From Eremothecium cymbalariae DBVPG#7215 (lineage: Eukaryota > Ascomycota > Saccharomycetes > Saccharomycetales > Saccharomycetaceae), in NCBI RefSeq assembly GCF_000235365.1, contig NC_016451.1:868001-932000 (forward strand): a stretch of DNA of 64,000 bases. Direction: 5' to 3'. The position numbers and the translations under genes are program-made. The stretch's first letter is position 1; each line of letters opens with the position of its first letter. Shown in pieces: positions 49,519 to 59,569 of the stretch. The notes under the pieces were generated by a model, which had not been told where the DNA came from, ran no database searches, and saw only the letters and a program-made list of their open reading frames with translations.

Positions 49519-50637
49519 ATGACTGACAGTCAGAGTTCTTTGTTATCTGATGAACAAGAGCGGAAGCAGATTTTAAATTTCACGAATTATGTACTTTCGC
49601 AGAAGGCAGGGAATTTTCCAGCATTGAATCAGTTAGCTGATGGTACGGTATTTCCGGGAATACGAGGGGAGACGACAAATCGAGGGCGTAAGTTATATCA
49701 AAATTCTATCGGTATCTCACAGAAGAGGCTCAAGGTAGATACTCGTGAGGAGAGGGTGTTTTATAGTGGTTCGGAGCATAGTTTGCTTTCTAGGAAACGA
49801 ATGAAGTTTTCTACAACACCTCAATTTAACAGCTTTGAGGATGCGCAGGAGGGTTATACATCTGGATTTAAGAGTTTAGAGGATTCGGATGATGAATGCG
49901 ATGACTTACATAGGTTAATTGATATTCGAAAGTTACTTTCTCCTATTTCAAATTTGGCTGATGTGGCCACACACCCGGCAATATCCAGGACGTTCAGATC
50001 CAAGGTTTTGAGGGATCTTGCTTTAGATATTATGCTAATGGTTGAAAAGGAACAAGAGTCGGTAATAAGTTATAGTGGCTTGTTGGAGGTTTTTCTTGGG
50101 GACTATCCAGACGCGCTATATGAAGATAGGTTGGCGTTGCCGATGTACGATCACAAGTTGAAGCTTCCAGACGATGAGGAGAATTTGAATGTAACAGCTA
50201 CTGCTTCTAGTTCGAATAAGCCAGCAAAATCTACCACAAAGAAGGGGGAAGTACCGAAGGTTGAAGATGATGATGGTGAGAAGGAGGACCCATTTTTTGC
50301 CCTTCCGGAGTTTAATGGGAATAGGAAATTGTTATCAATAGTAAACGGTGAGAACAGTCAAAATACAGAAGAAATCGAAACCACAAGACAACTAGCTCAG
50401 ATTGCGTTGCAGAGAAATCAGGAATTTATTCGCAATTTGCAAAAGATCAGAAACTGTATTGTAAAAGCTAATCGTATCCGTGAACGTATTCTTATGTGGG
50501 CAAGAGAGATTGCTGGTATTCCGGAGGAGGATGTTACAATTCCTAGCGCATTGCATGTTGTTAAAAGAGGATTAATTAGTGCTACCACCAACCATATGGA
50601 TGAAGAAGTTGAGGATGAAGAAATTGATGAAGATTAA
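49519..50637 (+). CDS. RXT2: Rpd3L histone deacetylase complex subunit Rxt2
   Basis: A 372-residue protein. The conserved centre (RLIDIRKLLSPISNLADVATHPAISRTF) and the helical part ending in RIRERILMWAREIAG match Rxt2 (YBR095C, 430 residues in S. cerevisiae). It belongs to the large Rpd3 complex that represses promoters. The C-terminus is a run of acidic residues. It is convergent with PBY1, 172 bases apart. Confidence 0.93.
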   Translation: MTDSQSSLLSDEQERKQILNFTNYVLSQKAGNFPALNQLADGTVFPGIRGETTNRGRKLYQNSIGISQKRLKVDTREERVFYSGSEHSLLSRKRMKFSTTPQFNSFEDAQEGYTSGFKSLEDSDDECDDLHRLIDIRKLLSPISNLADVATHPAISRTFRSKVLRDLALDIMLMVEKEQESVISYSGLLEVFLGDYPDALYEDRLALPMYDHKLKLPDDEENLNVTATASSSNKPAKSTTKKGEVPKVEDDDGEKEDPFFALPEFNGNRKLLSIVNGENSQNTEEIETTRQLAQIALQRNQEFIRNLQKIRNCIVKANRIRERILMWAREIAGIPEEDVTIPSALHVVKRGLISATTNHMDEEVEDEEIDED

Positions 50638-50809
50638 CCGCTTAAAGTGTGACATTTAACAAGTAATGTCTGCACTTATATAACGTATATATACATACAT
50701 ATACGCTTATAAAAGGTATTATTATGTATTATTACAGTTCTGTACTGGGAAAAAAGTATATTATTCAAAAAATAAAATTTAGATGGAACCGTTTACATCA
50801 CATCAAGCA

Positions 50810-53076
50810 CTACCAATTATTCGATGGTTGATTCAAAACTCTTACAAACTCTTGAGAGGGGACTTGTTTTAAACCAAACATTGGCCTAACACAGTGTGAT
50901 ACTATGTTGTAAAAAAGTTGATCGATCAGGCCTTTTAAGTCTTCACCAGTTTGTTTAAAATCAGGGAAAGCATTAATTTCTAGAAGTTTTACATTTTCTT
51001 CCGCATCAATTAGGAAATCAAAACCAAATGTTTCAAAACTATTCTTAAGGGGTTGGAAGTGCATACGATTTATGTCTGTGGCAGCTAAAAAGACGTCCTT
51101 CACAATCGCATAAATTTGACATTTTATATTCTCCTTTTGTTTAGATGACAAATCTAACAAAGTATCAAATTCTCTAACAGAATTTGATTCAGTAAGATTG
51201 CTCTTTGTTTGTAGACAGGTATTGGTCAAGTGGGGTTGCAACTGCTCCATGTTACTTTCATCGAAACCATCATCTAGCGATTTGAATGGCGCGGGAGCAA
51301 ATAGAGCCAACATTCTATCATAAACAAAGATTTCTAAGTCACCGTTGCCTACAACATAACAACGAATGTGAAACTTTTTGTTGTTCATTGATGGTAGAAG
51401 CATAGGACTCGATATATATTCCTGGACAATGAAATCACGCAATTGAGAAGTAATAATTTTCGTATTTTCAGAAATAGTACCTTCATCGTCTGTAGTGTCC
51501 TCATCAAAAGAATCAAATATAGATTGCAACTGAGAAATAGTCTTGAAAATACGAATGCCTTGGCCTTTATCACTCATACTTGGTTTTAATATCCACCATT
51601 TTTCCTCTTTGTTGAGTTCATGCCTCAATTCCCAATTCTCATCTAACGAGTCATCCAAGAACTCTGCATAGTCAACGTAAAGGGTAAACGTCTCCATATA
51701 ACATTTTTTTAAAATAGAATCAGGATTCTTCACCACATAAGAATGGATAGTGTGAGATAGGTAATGTTTTCTTATAAGGGCTTTGCGATATATATAAGCG
51801 TTGGTGTGGTAGTTCGGATGGGAAAGTAACATTTCAAAGTCCATCTGTTCATACTCCCCATAATGAAACACTTGTCTATCAAGCGATTGTAGATCCGGCA
51901 ATGCGTCCAGAACCAGAACATTAGGAATATGAGCGCGAACTGCAGTCATCAACGACTCATAAATGTATTCAGAGGGAGATATTGTCACAGCAACACAGTC
52001 ACCGAGACTACTGAAACCAAACTCTTTCCCAACTAATTCTTCAACAACTTGAAAGTTCGCCAACAGTGGAGTGACACTAATATGACCTTCTTCTACAACT
52101 TTTCCATCACATGTATCACTTTTCGCACTGAGAACATTCTCTCTAGCCTTCTTGAAGTTGGGATTCCATTCAAAGACCAAAGAAGTGTCTTTATGTCCGT
52201 CAACAATATCTCGCATATTTTCGCCCTTAGGTGAATAGTTCACCGTCTTTACACCAGAGTAAAGCGAGCACCATTTTGTTTCATATATGGACGTATAGAT
52301 AATATTTGCTGACCTAACGCTCTCTTTCAGTGGTACGTTAATGCTGTAAAGTTCAACCCTAGAATCCCAGTTATTGTGCAATTGCTTAATAAGAGCGGTG
52401 GACCTCGCACAAACATCATGGAATATGTCATCTGAAACCATCGTTTGCCCATTAAAATAGGCCCACGATAAAGCAATAGCCTTTACCTGATTCGTGATAA
52501 CCGCGTTCATCGCCGCACCCACAGTCCCGCTAGATGTAATATATGCAGAAGAAGTATTACGACCCACATTGGGCCCTGATACCACCAAGTCAAACTTATA
52601 ATCTTCAATCAAATGGTTCAAACCAATATCCGCACATGTCCCCGGTGTACTGTCTCCCAATAAACACCACTCTATATAATTTGACGGAATACCCTCTCCA
52701 TTCGCCCCCACACCGGACCCATGTGGCAGCTTCGTCAGTTTCGAATGCTTATGCTGCGGTAACGGGAAAGGCCCCAAAAAACTGTTATCGGTCGCATTAG
52801 GTGAAGTATAGATAAATGATGCTCTAGGATTCGAATTTGGGAAGTGTGCTTTACCAATCCATGACCGCTGCTGATTAGGAACACATACCACAATCTCCCA
52901 CGATGTATAATTGGTGATATAGTTCAGAAAATAACGAATATAAGGAGACAATTCATCATCCAAAGGTCCATCATCATTTGTTAGCCGTACCCTACATGTT
53001 AGTCAAAAATCTCCAGCAAGAAAACTAGTCGCCTCATAGACCTCTCACACTCAAAAATACATACCAGTACTCTCAT
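50810..53076 (-). CDS. PBY1: Pby1, SurE-like / tubulin-tyrosine ligase-like protein, split 5' end
   Basis: The main frame (to about 52984) encodes TNDDGPLDDELSPYIR and onward: a SurE-type phosphatase domain (NDDG, SGPNVGRN, YITSSGTVG) followed by a TTL-like ATP-grasp domain (WWILKPSMSDKGQGIRIF, LLEINAFPDFKQTG). It corresponds to S. cerevisiae Pby1 (YBR094W, 753 residues), a P-body protein bound to the decapping enzyme. No ATG precedes TNDDG in frame. Upstream, ATGAGAGTACTG (53065-53076, MRVL) abuts a GTATGT donor, and GACTAAC is at 52998-53004, so an intron is likely. MRVL plus LTNDDG is the perfect SurE start, but the TAG acceptor (52992-52994) lies 7 bases too early. Confidence 0.88.
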
Positions 53077-53424
53077 CTCCTTGTTTTAAAGACCAATTCA
53101 CTAATTTATCCAACTGAAAACTCTTTGTTTTTGAATTATATACTGTGTGTCTTATACTACTTTAAAACCAATCTTGCTTTCGTCTCCTGTACCATTGTTT
53201 GCCGCTTTTTTCGCCTTTCTGTCAATGCAAACTTCTCGCCCAAATTCTTCAATGAAGTCTTTGGTTGTAGGACTACCTTCATAAACGTCAAAATACATTC
53301 TTTTCGTCAGCACCTTGAATCATCTCTATACTCGCAAGCCTGCTCTACTACTGCGAACTGTTTGCTACGTCTGAAAGTGCCTCGTTTCTACTTTTGAAAG
53401 CCTTTTTAACCCTTCCAATCGAAC
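53077..53424. other. PBY1-TIM12 divergent promoter region
   Basis: 348 bases between divergent starts. PHO5/PHO3, which lie here in S. cerevisiae, are absent. I see nothing else. Confidence 0.5.
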
Positions 53425-53733
53425 ATGTCATTATTTCTTAACCCATACGGGTCACAAGAGGTCGATCAAGCAAAACTTGATGTCGCAGAAGTCCAATTCG
53501 ATGCTATGGCTACAACATTCAATACAATGTTAAATACTTGTCTAGAAAAATGTATACCACATGACGAATACGGTGAAGCTGATCTAAATAAGGGTGAAAT
53601 GTCTTGTATAGACAGGTGTATTGCAAAGATTCACTACACCAACCGTTCAATAGGTGCATTTGTTCAAGTAAAAGGGTTTACTCCACAACGGTTTTTACCT
53701 CACTACAATAAATTCAATTCTGAAGATAATTGA
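53425..53733 (+). CDS. TIM12: Small TIM protein Tim12
   Basis: A 102-residue small Tim with the twin CX3C motif: C39/C43 and C61/C65. The start MSLFLN...QEVDQAKLDVAEVQFDAM and the block CLEKCIPH match S. cerevisiae Tim12 (YBR091C, 109 residues) better than Tim10 or Tim9. Tim12 is the membrane-bound partner of Tim9-Tim10 at the TIM22 complex, which inserts carrier proteins in the mitochondrial inner membrane. It is the last gene of the interleaved II/XVI block. Confidence 0.96.
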   Translation: MSLFLNPYGSQEVDQAKLDVAEVQFDAMATTFNTMLNTCLEKCIPHDEYGEADLNKGEMSCIDRCIAKIHYTNRSIGAFVQVKGFTPQRFLPHYNKFNSEDN

Positions 53734-54337
53734 AGTATGTGCAACATAAAATATGTGTGTATTCTATATATGCACACGCATATATAGAGCGTACAGCTGT
53801 GCTTTGCGAAGTGGGGTTACTGGTGCTGCACACATATGGGCGGGGACGAGGCAAGGCAATAGATAATACAGACTCTATGGGGATTGATCTCTCGGATGGG
53901 GGGGATTTAAGTAATCATATATAAGTCGTTATTGTAGGCATTCCTAAATATACGCAGATCCTGTAAAGAAATTCATGGGCCGAATAGCGTTGCGTGCTTA
54001 GATCATCCAGGCCTCGCTTAGAATGATAACGTTGGTAACGTACACGCCACGGCTGTCGGATGGCGGAGGGGACCCTTTTGGAGACATTGGCACCTTAAGC
54101 TTTAAAGGTGGGATCCATTGGATATTAAGTAATGGTTATCGGCATTAAAGGCCAGTTGTCTTTGTTGGAAGAAGTGTACGTGAGCGCTCCGTGGAATGGT
54201 AAATGGGGATTGTCAGCGATTAAGTTATTTCAGTGTTCAGCGGAATATAGAAAAGTAAGAATTACGCATAATATAGAACACATAGTTGAACAGCCAAAAG
54301 GATCAAGACAAGCAGGGTTTTGGTAAACCAGGAGAGC
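53734..54337. other. TIM12-LCCL gene intergenic region (synteny junction)
   Basis: About 600 bases containing the point where conserved gene order with the YBR block ends. Short frames are present but have no recognisable product. No tRNA or LTR is visible at the junction. Confidence 0.5.
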
Positions 54338-56353
54338 ATGGAACATCGTAGAAGTAGGCAAGGGCGTACATCAGGTGTATATGAGGAGCTGGGCGATGGG
54401 AATCATATCGGGGTGGATCAGGCGTCTTCGACCACATCAGTTGGTATTAGTAAGGTGGCCTCCAAAAACGGGGTTTTGGAAAGATATTTTGTTTTGAAAC
54501 GATCAAACTGGTGGAAAAGAATCATTTTAAAATTGTGGAATGGTCCAGAAGAGCCTATAGACGAAGGTATACTTATGCACCGAAGATGGCGACTCCTCCG
54601 TGCAATAGATGATTTCCCGTCTTTGTTTAGGAGCAGGTTTCCCAGCAGAACCTCCAGACTGGTAATATTCCTAACGTACTGTGTCATTTGGTTCTTAGCA
54701 TTCTTTTTCTTACTATACCCAACTTTCATAAAATTGCCATATTATATGAACACGGATGGTGAAAAGGAGAAGGTAATTACTCTAGCCTGTCATGAGACTT
54801 GGCACTGGAGAGGGAAAAATAGCTTGTGCGGATTGGACGCTGAAAAATGCATACCATTTGATGATGAAGATGTAATAATTAGATGCCCTGCCCTCTGTGA
54901 TCGTAATGGTTGGACGTATTCTGCAATGACAGTCGGTGCAGATAGGGTGAAATATAAAGGTTATGTGATTGGTGGGGGTAGAACTGAAAGCCAAGGTCCG
55001 AACGAATACACACTTCCATATAGAGCAGACTCGTATCCATGTGCAAGCGGCATTCATGCAGGTATAATATCCCCAATTACAGGGGGTTGTATGAGACTTT
55101 CAATGAGCGGCGCCCAGACCAACTTCCCATCTACAGATGGACACTATGGCTTTGGCTTTTCAGTTAATTTTGATTCATTCTTTCCTTCCTCCTATAAGCT
55201 AAAAGAAGCAGACGGTTATACTTATGGATGTAATGATCCCAGATTGCACGTAACGATTGTAAACTTTTTCCTGGGCCTGCCTATATTCTACCTGTACGAA
55301 ACAATAATAGGATATTGGACTATATGTATCGTCGGTTATTGGACTTTAGTATTAGCTATGGCCCCACCATTTCAAATCGAACCATATAATCGACTCTCGA
55401 TAAACGAATTGTGGAGTACAGGGTTTGGTCGGTTGCTACCTCTTTGTTTCGTACTCTACGTCTTTTGGCATATAGCAATAAGAAAGCTAGCAAATGGGTC
55501 ACCATTAGCTAAAGTTTTATTATGGTACCCACTATTTTGGGTTGGAATCTTGAACAATGTTACATTTGACCGCCTGCCTATAGACCGCCTGACTGCAAGT
55601 GATCTCAAAGAGCAGCCAGGCTCCATAGTTGGCTTAGCGATCATTGCATCGATAATATTGGTGTGCACTATCATACAAATGCGCGCCCTATGGAAAGCCG
55701 GTATACTTGCAAGGTATATCAAACTATATGCTGGTTTGACGGTCCTATTCTGCGTTGTTGGGAATATGCCTGGCCTGAATTTAAGATTACACCACTACAT
55801 CATAGGCATACTGCTAATCCCTGCTTGCTCGACAAAAGGCTTCTCCGCATATGCATTCCAAGGTATTTTAGTCGGTATCTTTATATCAGGCATCGCGACA
55901 TGGGGTTTCGATTCTATCTTGGAAACTAACTATTCAATTTTGAGGGGGGAAGCTGGTATTTTACCGGCACCGCCAAAATTTCACTTCGACTCCAACTTCC
56001 CCCATCAAATATCCTGGAACTTCACCAATACCACCTCAGAATATGAGAACCGTCAAAATCCACTAGATGGCATTTCTTTATTAATCAACGATGTAGAAAC
56101 ATACGTGGGTCACAATCGCACCATTGATCTAGATGTTCTGTTGCGAAAAAACTTGCAATTCTCTCAGTTAATAAATACGGCAACAGAAATTGCACATGGC
56201 AATAATCAAAACAACACTGTCAAACTATATATGCGAATTGCTAGGGGCTCAACGAAAATCTCTGCATATCGTGGAGACTACTCCTCGGCTGGCATTTTAG
56301 AATGGCCTCAAGGTATTTGGAAAGGTCCGGAAAGCGATATCGTACGAACATGA
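54338..56353 (+). CDS. LCCL-domain multispanning membrane protein
   Basis: A 671-residue protein from the ATG at 54338 (the frame upstream has no earlier ATG). After about 100 hydrophilic residues comes a membrane segment (LVIFLTYCVIWFLAFFFLL), then an LCCL domain: CHETWHWRGKNSLCGLDAEKC, IRCPALCDRNGWTYS, VIGGGRTESQGPNEY, SGIHAGIISPITGGC. Several membrane segments follow to about residue 540, then a luminal or extracellular tail with N-glycosylation sequons. The family is common in fungi but has no defined function, and I know of no S. cerevisiae member. Confidence 0.88.
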   Translation: MEHRRSRQGRTSGVYEELGDGNHIGVDQASSTTSVGISKVASKNGVLERYFVLKRSNWWKRIILKLWNGPEEPIDEGILMHRRWRLLRAIDDFPSLFRSRFPSRTSRLVIFLTYCVIWFLAFFFLLYPTFIKLPYYMNTDGEKEKVITLACHETWHWRGKNSLCGLDAEKCIPFDDEDVIIRCPALCDRNGWTYSAMTVGADRVKYKGYVIGGGRTESQGPNEYTLPYRADSYPCASGIHAGIISPITGGCMRLSMSGAQTNFPSTDGHYGFGFSVNFDSFFPSSYKLKEADGYTYGCNDPRLHVTIVNFFLGLPIFYLYETIIGYWTICIVGYWTLVLAMAPPFQIEPYNRLSINELWSTGFGRLLPLCFVLYVFWHIAIRKLANGSPLAKVLLWYPLFWVGILNNVTFDRLPIDRLTASDLKEQPGSIVGLAIIASIILVCTIIQMRALWKAGILARYIKLYAGLTVLFCVVGNMPGLNLRLHHYIIGILLIPACSTKGFSAYAFQGILVGIFISGIATWGFDSILETNYSILRGEAGILPAPPKFHFDSNFPHQISWNFTNTTSEYENRQNPLDGISLLINDVETYVGHNRTIDLDVLLRKNLQFSQLINTATEIAHGNNQNNTVKLYMRIARGSTKISAYRGDYSSAGILEWPQGIWKGPESDIVRT

Positions 56354-56742
56354 AACCTAGTCACAGTTGGACAGGCAAATCGCATAAAAAGTCGGTTTCT
56401 TCCCCTTAAACTTATGACTGGAAAAGGGATCGAAGAAAGAGACTTGAAGACCTAGTCTCATAAGGTTTTGATATCCCACCCTTCTATATTACAAAAGATA
56501 TAAAGAGTTCATCACGCTACTCAGTAGTTGAACGAATATCTTCCTGTGGTCTTAGGGAAGTATTTGTTACCCGGTCTTTCATTAACTTGAGTTTATGATT
56601 TGGCCATTATTAAGAATATACATATATATAAGTGCATACATACTTGTATCTATGTACATGAACATATATACATACCCTGAATGTTCGATTGCCAGTAAAA
56701 GTGGGAGTATAGTGGTAATTTAAAGTTCTGCCGCTAAGCAAA
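56354..56742. promoter_or_regulatory. SEC6 promoter region with a Reb1-type site
   Basis: 389 bases. TTACCCGG at 56567-56574 is a perfect Reb1 core, 169 bases upstream of the SEC6 ATG, a usual place for nucleosome-free-region formation. Binding is inferred. Confidence 0.5.
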
Positions 56743-59133
56743 ATGGATGCCAAGGTTTTACAGAAAGTATCCGAGCTAATTAAGGATGAATCTTCGTTAA
56801 GAGATATCTCTAAGATCAAGGAGCAGTTAATTAAGGATAAGTCTACTATTGAGTATCAGTTGAACAAACTGTCCAAAAGTCGGTATGATGAAGTTCAAAA
56901 CTGTTTAGAGATGATAAGCTCTGCAACTAATTATGTGAATTCGCTTCGGGATAATCTGCGGAATATTGATAAGTTAAGTCAAGAGAATAAGTCTTCAATT
57001 GAGAAGTACGAGGTGATTAACGAGGTGACTAGGATTCATGAACTTATTGAGAGGACTACCGATATATATGACCGTATTGTAAAGTTCAATGATTTCTGTA
57101 ACAAAATTGAGAGTTGCATAGATGAGGAGATAAGCTTGGATGCCCTTGAATCTGGATGCCCGCAGTTGTTATATATTCATTTTATGGTGAACATGGCCAG
57201 AGATTTCCAAGAGCAAATGACAGTAATGGCAAATGTATCTACTGAAGATGTACAACGAACGATAAAAAAAGTATTCTCGAGGCTACCTGATTTGGTGAAG
57301 AAATTCGATAAATTGCTGGAGACTATAATATATGATATGCTGGAAGCTGTAAGGACAGAAAACAGGTCTTTGCTATTGAAGTTATTCAAGATTGTTGATT
57401 TTGAGATCCGTGAGGATGCTAAGATATTAGAAACGCAACAAATAATTAAAACCAAAGAGCTGGAGCAGGAATCTACGAAGCTTAAGAAATTGCCATCAAA
57501 ACTTGCTCGATTGGAAGATAATACTGAAGCAAAGGCGGTGGACTACCCAACGGACCATGCGTTGTTTGAAGAGATCATGAATGGTACTATTCAAACACGA
57601 ACGAATACTCGTGGATATGGCGAGTTTTTTTTCAAGACACTTGAAAAGTCCATAGTAGAGTTATTTATAGATGTGAGAAAGGAGTACTCTGGCGAACGGC
57701 AATTTGAGGTCTTGGATAATTTAGATTGGATATTTAACGAACTAATTCTTGCTAAAGACCATCTCAGCAAACTGTGCCCCAAGGATTGGGACATTTTCCA
57801 GAAGTATTACAATGCCTTCTACAAAGCACTTAACGGTTTAATTACTGAATTGATAAACTCAGAACCCGAATCACTTATTATACTACACATACTTGACTTT
57901 GATAAATCTTTTATCAAGACGTTGAGAAAAGATTTCGGCTTCAGCAAAGAGGAGGCTGTCAGCATTATCGGCGAAAAGCAGAAGGAGCAACTGCTCCAAG
58001 ATTACTTGCAACTCATAGTCAACAAGATGAGAGAATGGTTAAATAACTTGGAGAAAACAGAAATGACCGTTTTTTTGGAAAGAACCACACCTCCTAATAT
58101 GGATTCAGAGAGTTTATTATTCTTAGACGGTACAAAGACTTGTTTCCAAATGTTTACCCAACAGGTTGAAGTTGCAGCAGGCTCTGGTCAAGCTCGGATC
58201 CTCGTCGGGGTCGTTGAAAGATTTTGTGAGCTATTGTTTCAACGCCAAAACAACTGGATGCGTGCTATTAGCAGTGAGGTTGTAAAATGCATTCAATACA
58301 ACCATAAGTACGAGGAAAATCCAAAAAACATCTCCAAAGAACATGAATGTGCTGGTGGTCTTGTAGAATACCTTGTTGCTGTCGCAAACGATCAAATGAA
58401 AGCTGCAGATTACGCAGTGGCCATATCGCAAAAATATGGCTCAATGGTTTCAAAAGTCCATGAACGTACTATCACCAATCGTATTGAGGAGACCTTAGAT
58501 GGTTTTGCAGAAGTTGCTAAGTGTAGTAATACGGGCCTAGTCGCTTTAATATTTGACGACCTACGCAAACCTTACACTGAAGTCTTCAGCAAAAACTGGT
58601 ACACAGGCAACCAGGCTCAACAGATTGCCGACACCATTTACGAATACTTGAGTGATATTAGAACCCAGATGAACCCTTTCGTTTACTCAACCCTGGTCGA
58701 AGCTGTCATTGAAGAAACAATCCTCCGTTTCATCGGCGCCCTAAAGTTTGAACATACTTTTAAAAACAAGCAAAATAAATTCCTCGACTGCATGAAGCGT
58801 GACTTCGAGATCTTTTACAGGCTGTTCATCCAATTCATCCCAAATGAAGAAAAACACATAATCGATGAAAAGTTCAAACTCATGGAGTTTTTCATGGACT
58901 TCAGCTGCAGCTCTATAGAACTAATCCCAGAAACATGGTCCCACTGTCTTCAAATATATTGGGATACTCCACTTGAATTACTTCAAAGCATCCTCAAGTG
59001 TAGAAAAGACGTAGATAATTCAACAGCGAAAATCCTGCTAGCAGAGGCAACTGCCATAAGTTCTGATACCACTCGCACGGCTGCTTTAAAGAATCAGGAC
59101 GTACAACCCACCTTCATTAGTCGTTTTAAATAG
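56743..59133 (+). CDS. SEC6: Exocyst subunit Sec6
   Basis: A 796-residue helical protein similar along its length to S. cerevisiae Sec6 (YIL068C, 805 residues); landmarks include SKSRYDEVQNCLEMISSATN near the N-terminus and LDGFAEVAKCSNTGLVALIF in the C-terminal half. Sec6 works in exocyst-mediated vesicle tethering and binds the SNARE Sec9 and Sec1. Here gene order changes to the block represented by S. cerevisiae YIL068C/YIL069C and YER071C-YER074W. Confidence 0.95.
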   Translation: MDAKVLQKVSELIKDESSLRDISKIKEQLIKDKSTIEYQLNKLSKSRYDEVQNCLEMISSATNYVNSLRDNLRNIDKLSQENKSSIEKYEVINEVTRIHELIERTTDIYDRIVKFNDFCNKIESCIDEEISLDALESGCPQLLYIHFMVNMARDFQEQMTVMANVSTEDVQRTIKKVFSRLPDLVKKFDKLLETIIYDMLEAVRTENRSLLLKLFKIVDFEIREDAKILETQQIIKTKELEQESTKLKKLPSKLARLEDNTEAKAVDYPTDHALFEEIMNGTIQTRTNTRGYGEFFFKTLEKSIVELFIDVRKEYSGERQFEVLDNLDWIFNELILAKDHLSKLCPKDWDIFQKYYNAFYKALNGLITELINSEPESLIILHILDFDKSFIKTLRKDFGFSKEEAVSIIGEKQKEQLLQDYLQLIVNKMREWLNNLEKTEMTVFLERTTPPNMDSESLLFLDGTKTCFQMFTQQVEVAAGSGQARILVGVVERFCELLFQRQNNWMRAISSEVVKCIQYNHKYEENPKNISKEHECAGGLVEYLVAVANDQMKAADYAVAISQKYGSMVSKVHERTITNRIEETLDGFAEVAKCSNTGLVALIFDDLRKPYTEVFSKNWYTGNQAQQIADTIYEYLSDIRTQMNPFVYSTLVEAVIEETILRFIGALKFEHTFKNKQNKFLDCMKRDFEIFYRLFIQFIPNEEKHIIDEKFKLMEFFMDFSCSSIELIPETWSHCLQIYWDTPLELLQSILKCRKDVDNSTAKILLAEATAISSDTTRTAALKNQDVQPTFISRFK

Positions 59134-59206
59134 CAAACCAAACTAAACAAAAAAACAAAAGTTATATGTACATATAATATAACCTCCAATGAAAAAAAGC
59201 TATCTA

Positions 59207-59569
59207 CTACTTACTAATCCATACAACACTTATCAACACCTCCCTATCGTTCCTGGATACCCTATGTGTTAGTTGCCCGTCCCGTTCTGCATCCCAAGAA
59301 GCTCCTAACCGTCCATGAACCTCCATTCCAGGGGTTCCAATTCCCTGAACTTCCGTAACATTGACTAAATACTTGTATTGCGATGATATCTCATTTAAAC
59401 GCTCAACCACACTTGTCAAATCCCCCAAGTATTCCTCTTGTTCCCCGAATTCCTGGTCCAAAATCTCTCTTAACCGCTCAGCGGTAAATGGACAATTCTT
59501 ATTTGTCGCATTTTCCTCAACCTCATAAATCTTATATTCCCCATGCACGTGATCAATATCCCCTACCAT
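59207..59569 (-). CDS. TDA2: Tda2, Tctex-type dynein light chain homologue
   Basis: A 120-residue protein. The C-terminus LGASWDAERDGQLTHRV...VLISVVWISK matches S. cerevisiae Tda2 (YER071C, 126 residues; IGASWESKKDG...YLITILWLHK). Tda2 forms a dimer like the dynein light chain TCTEX but works with Aim21 at actin patches to limit barbed-end assembly. The N-terminus is less conserved. It is tail to tail with SEC6 and next to VTC1 as in YER071C-YER072W. Confidence 0.9.
   Translation of the reverse strand: MVGDIDHVHGEYKIYEVEENATNKNCPFTAERLREILDQEFGEQEEYLGDLTSVVERLNEISSQYKYLVNVTEVQGIGTPGMEVHGRLGASWDAERDGQLTHRVSRNDREVLISVVWISK

Noticed and set aside
54132..54326. 64-codon frame upstream of the LCCL gene
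   Set aside because: No similarity to known proteins, and it ends just before the LCCL start in a likely promoter.
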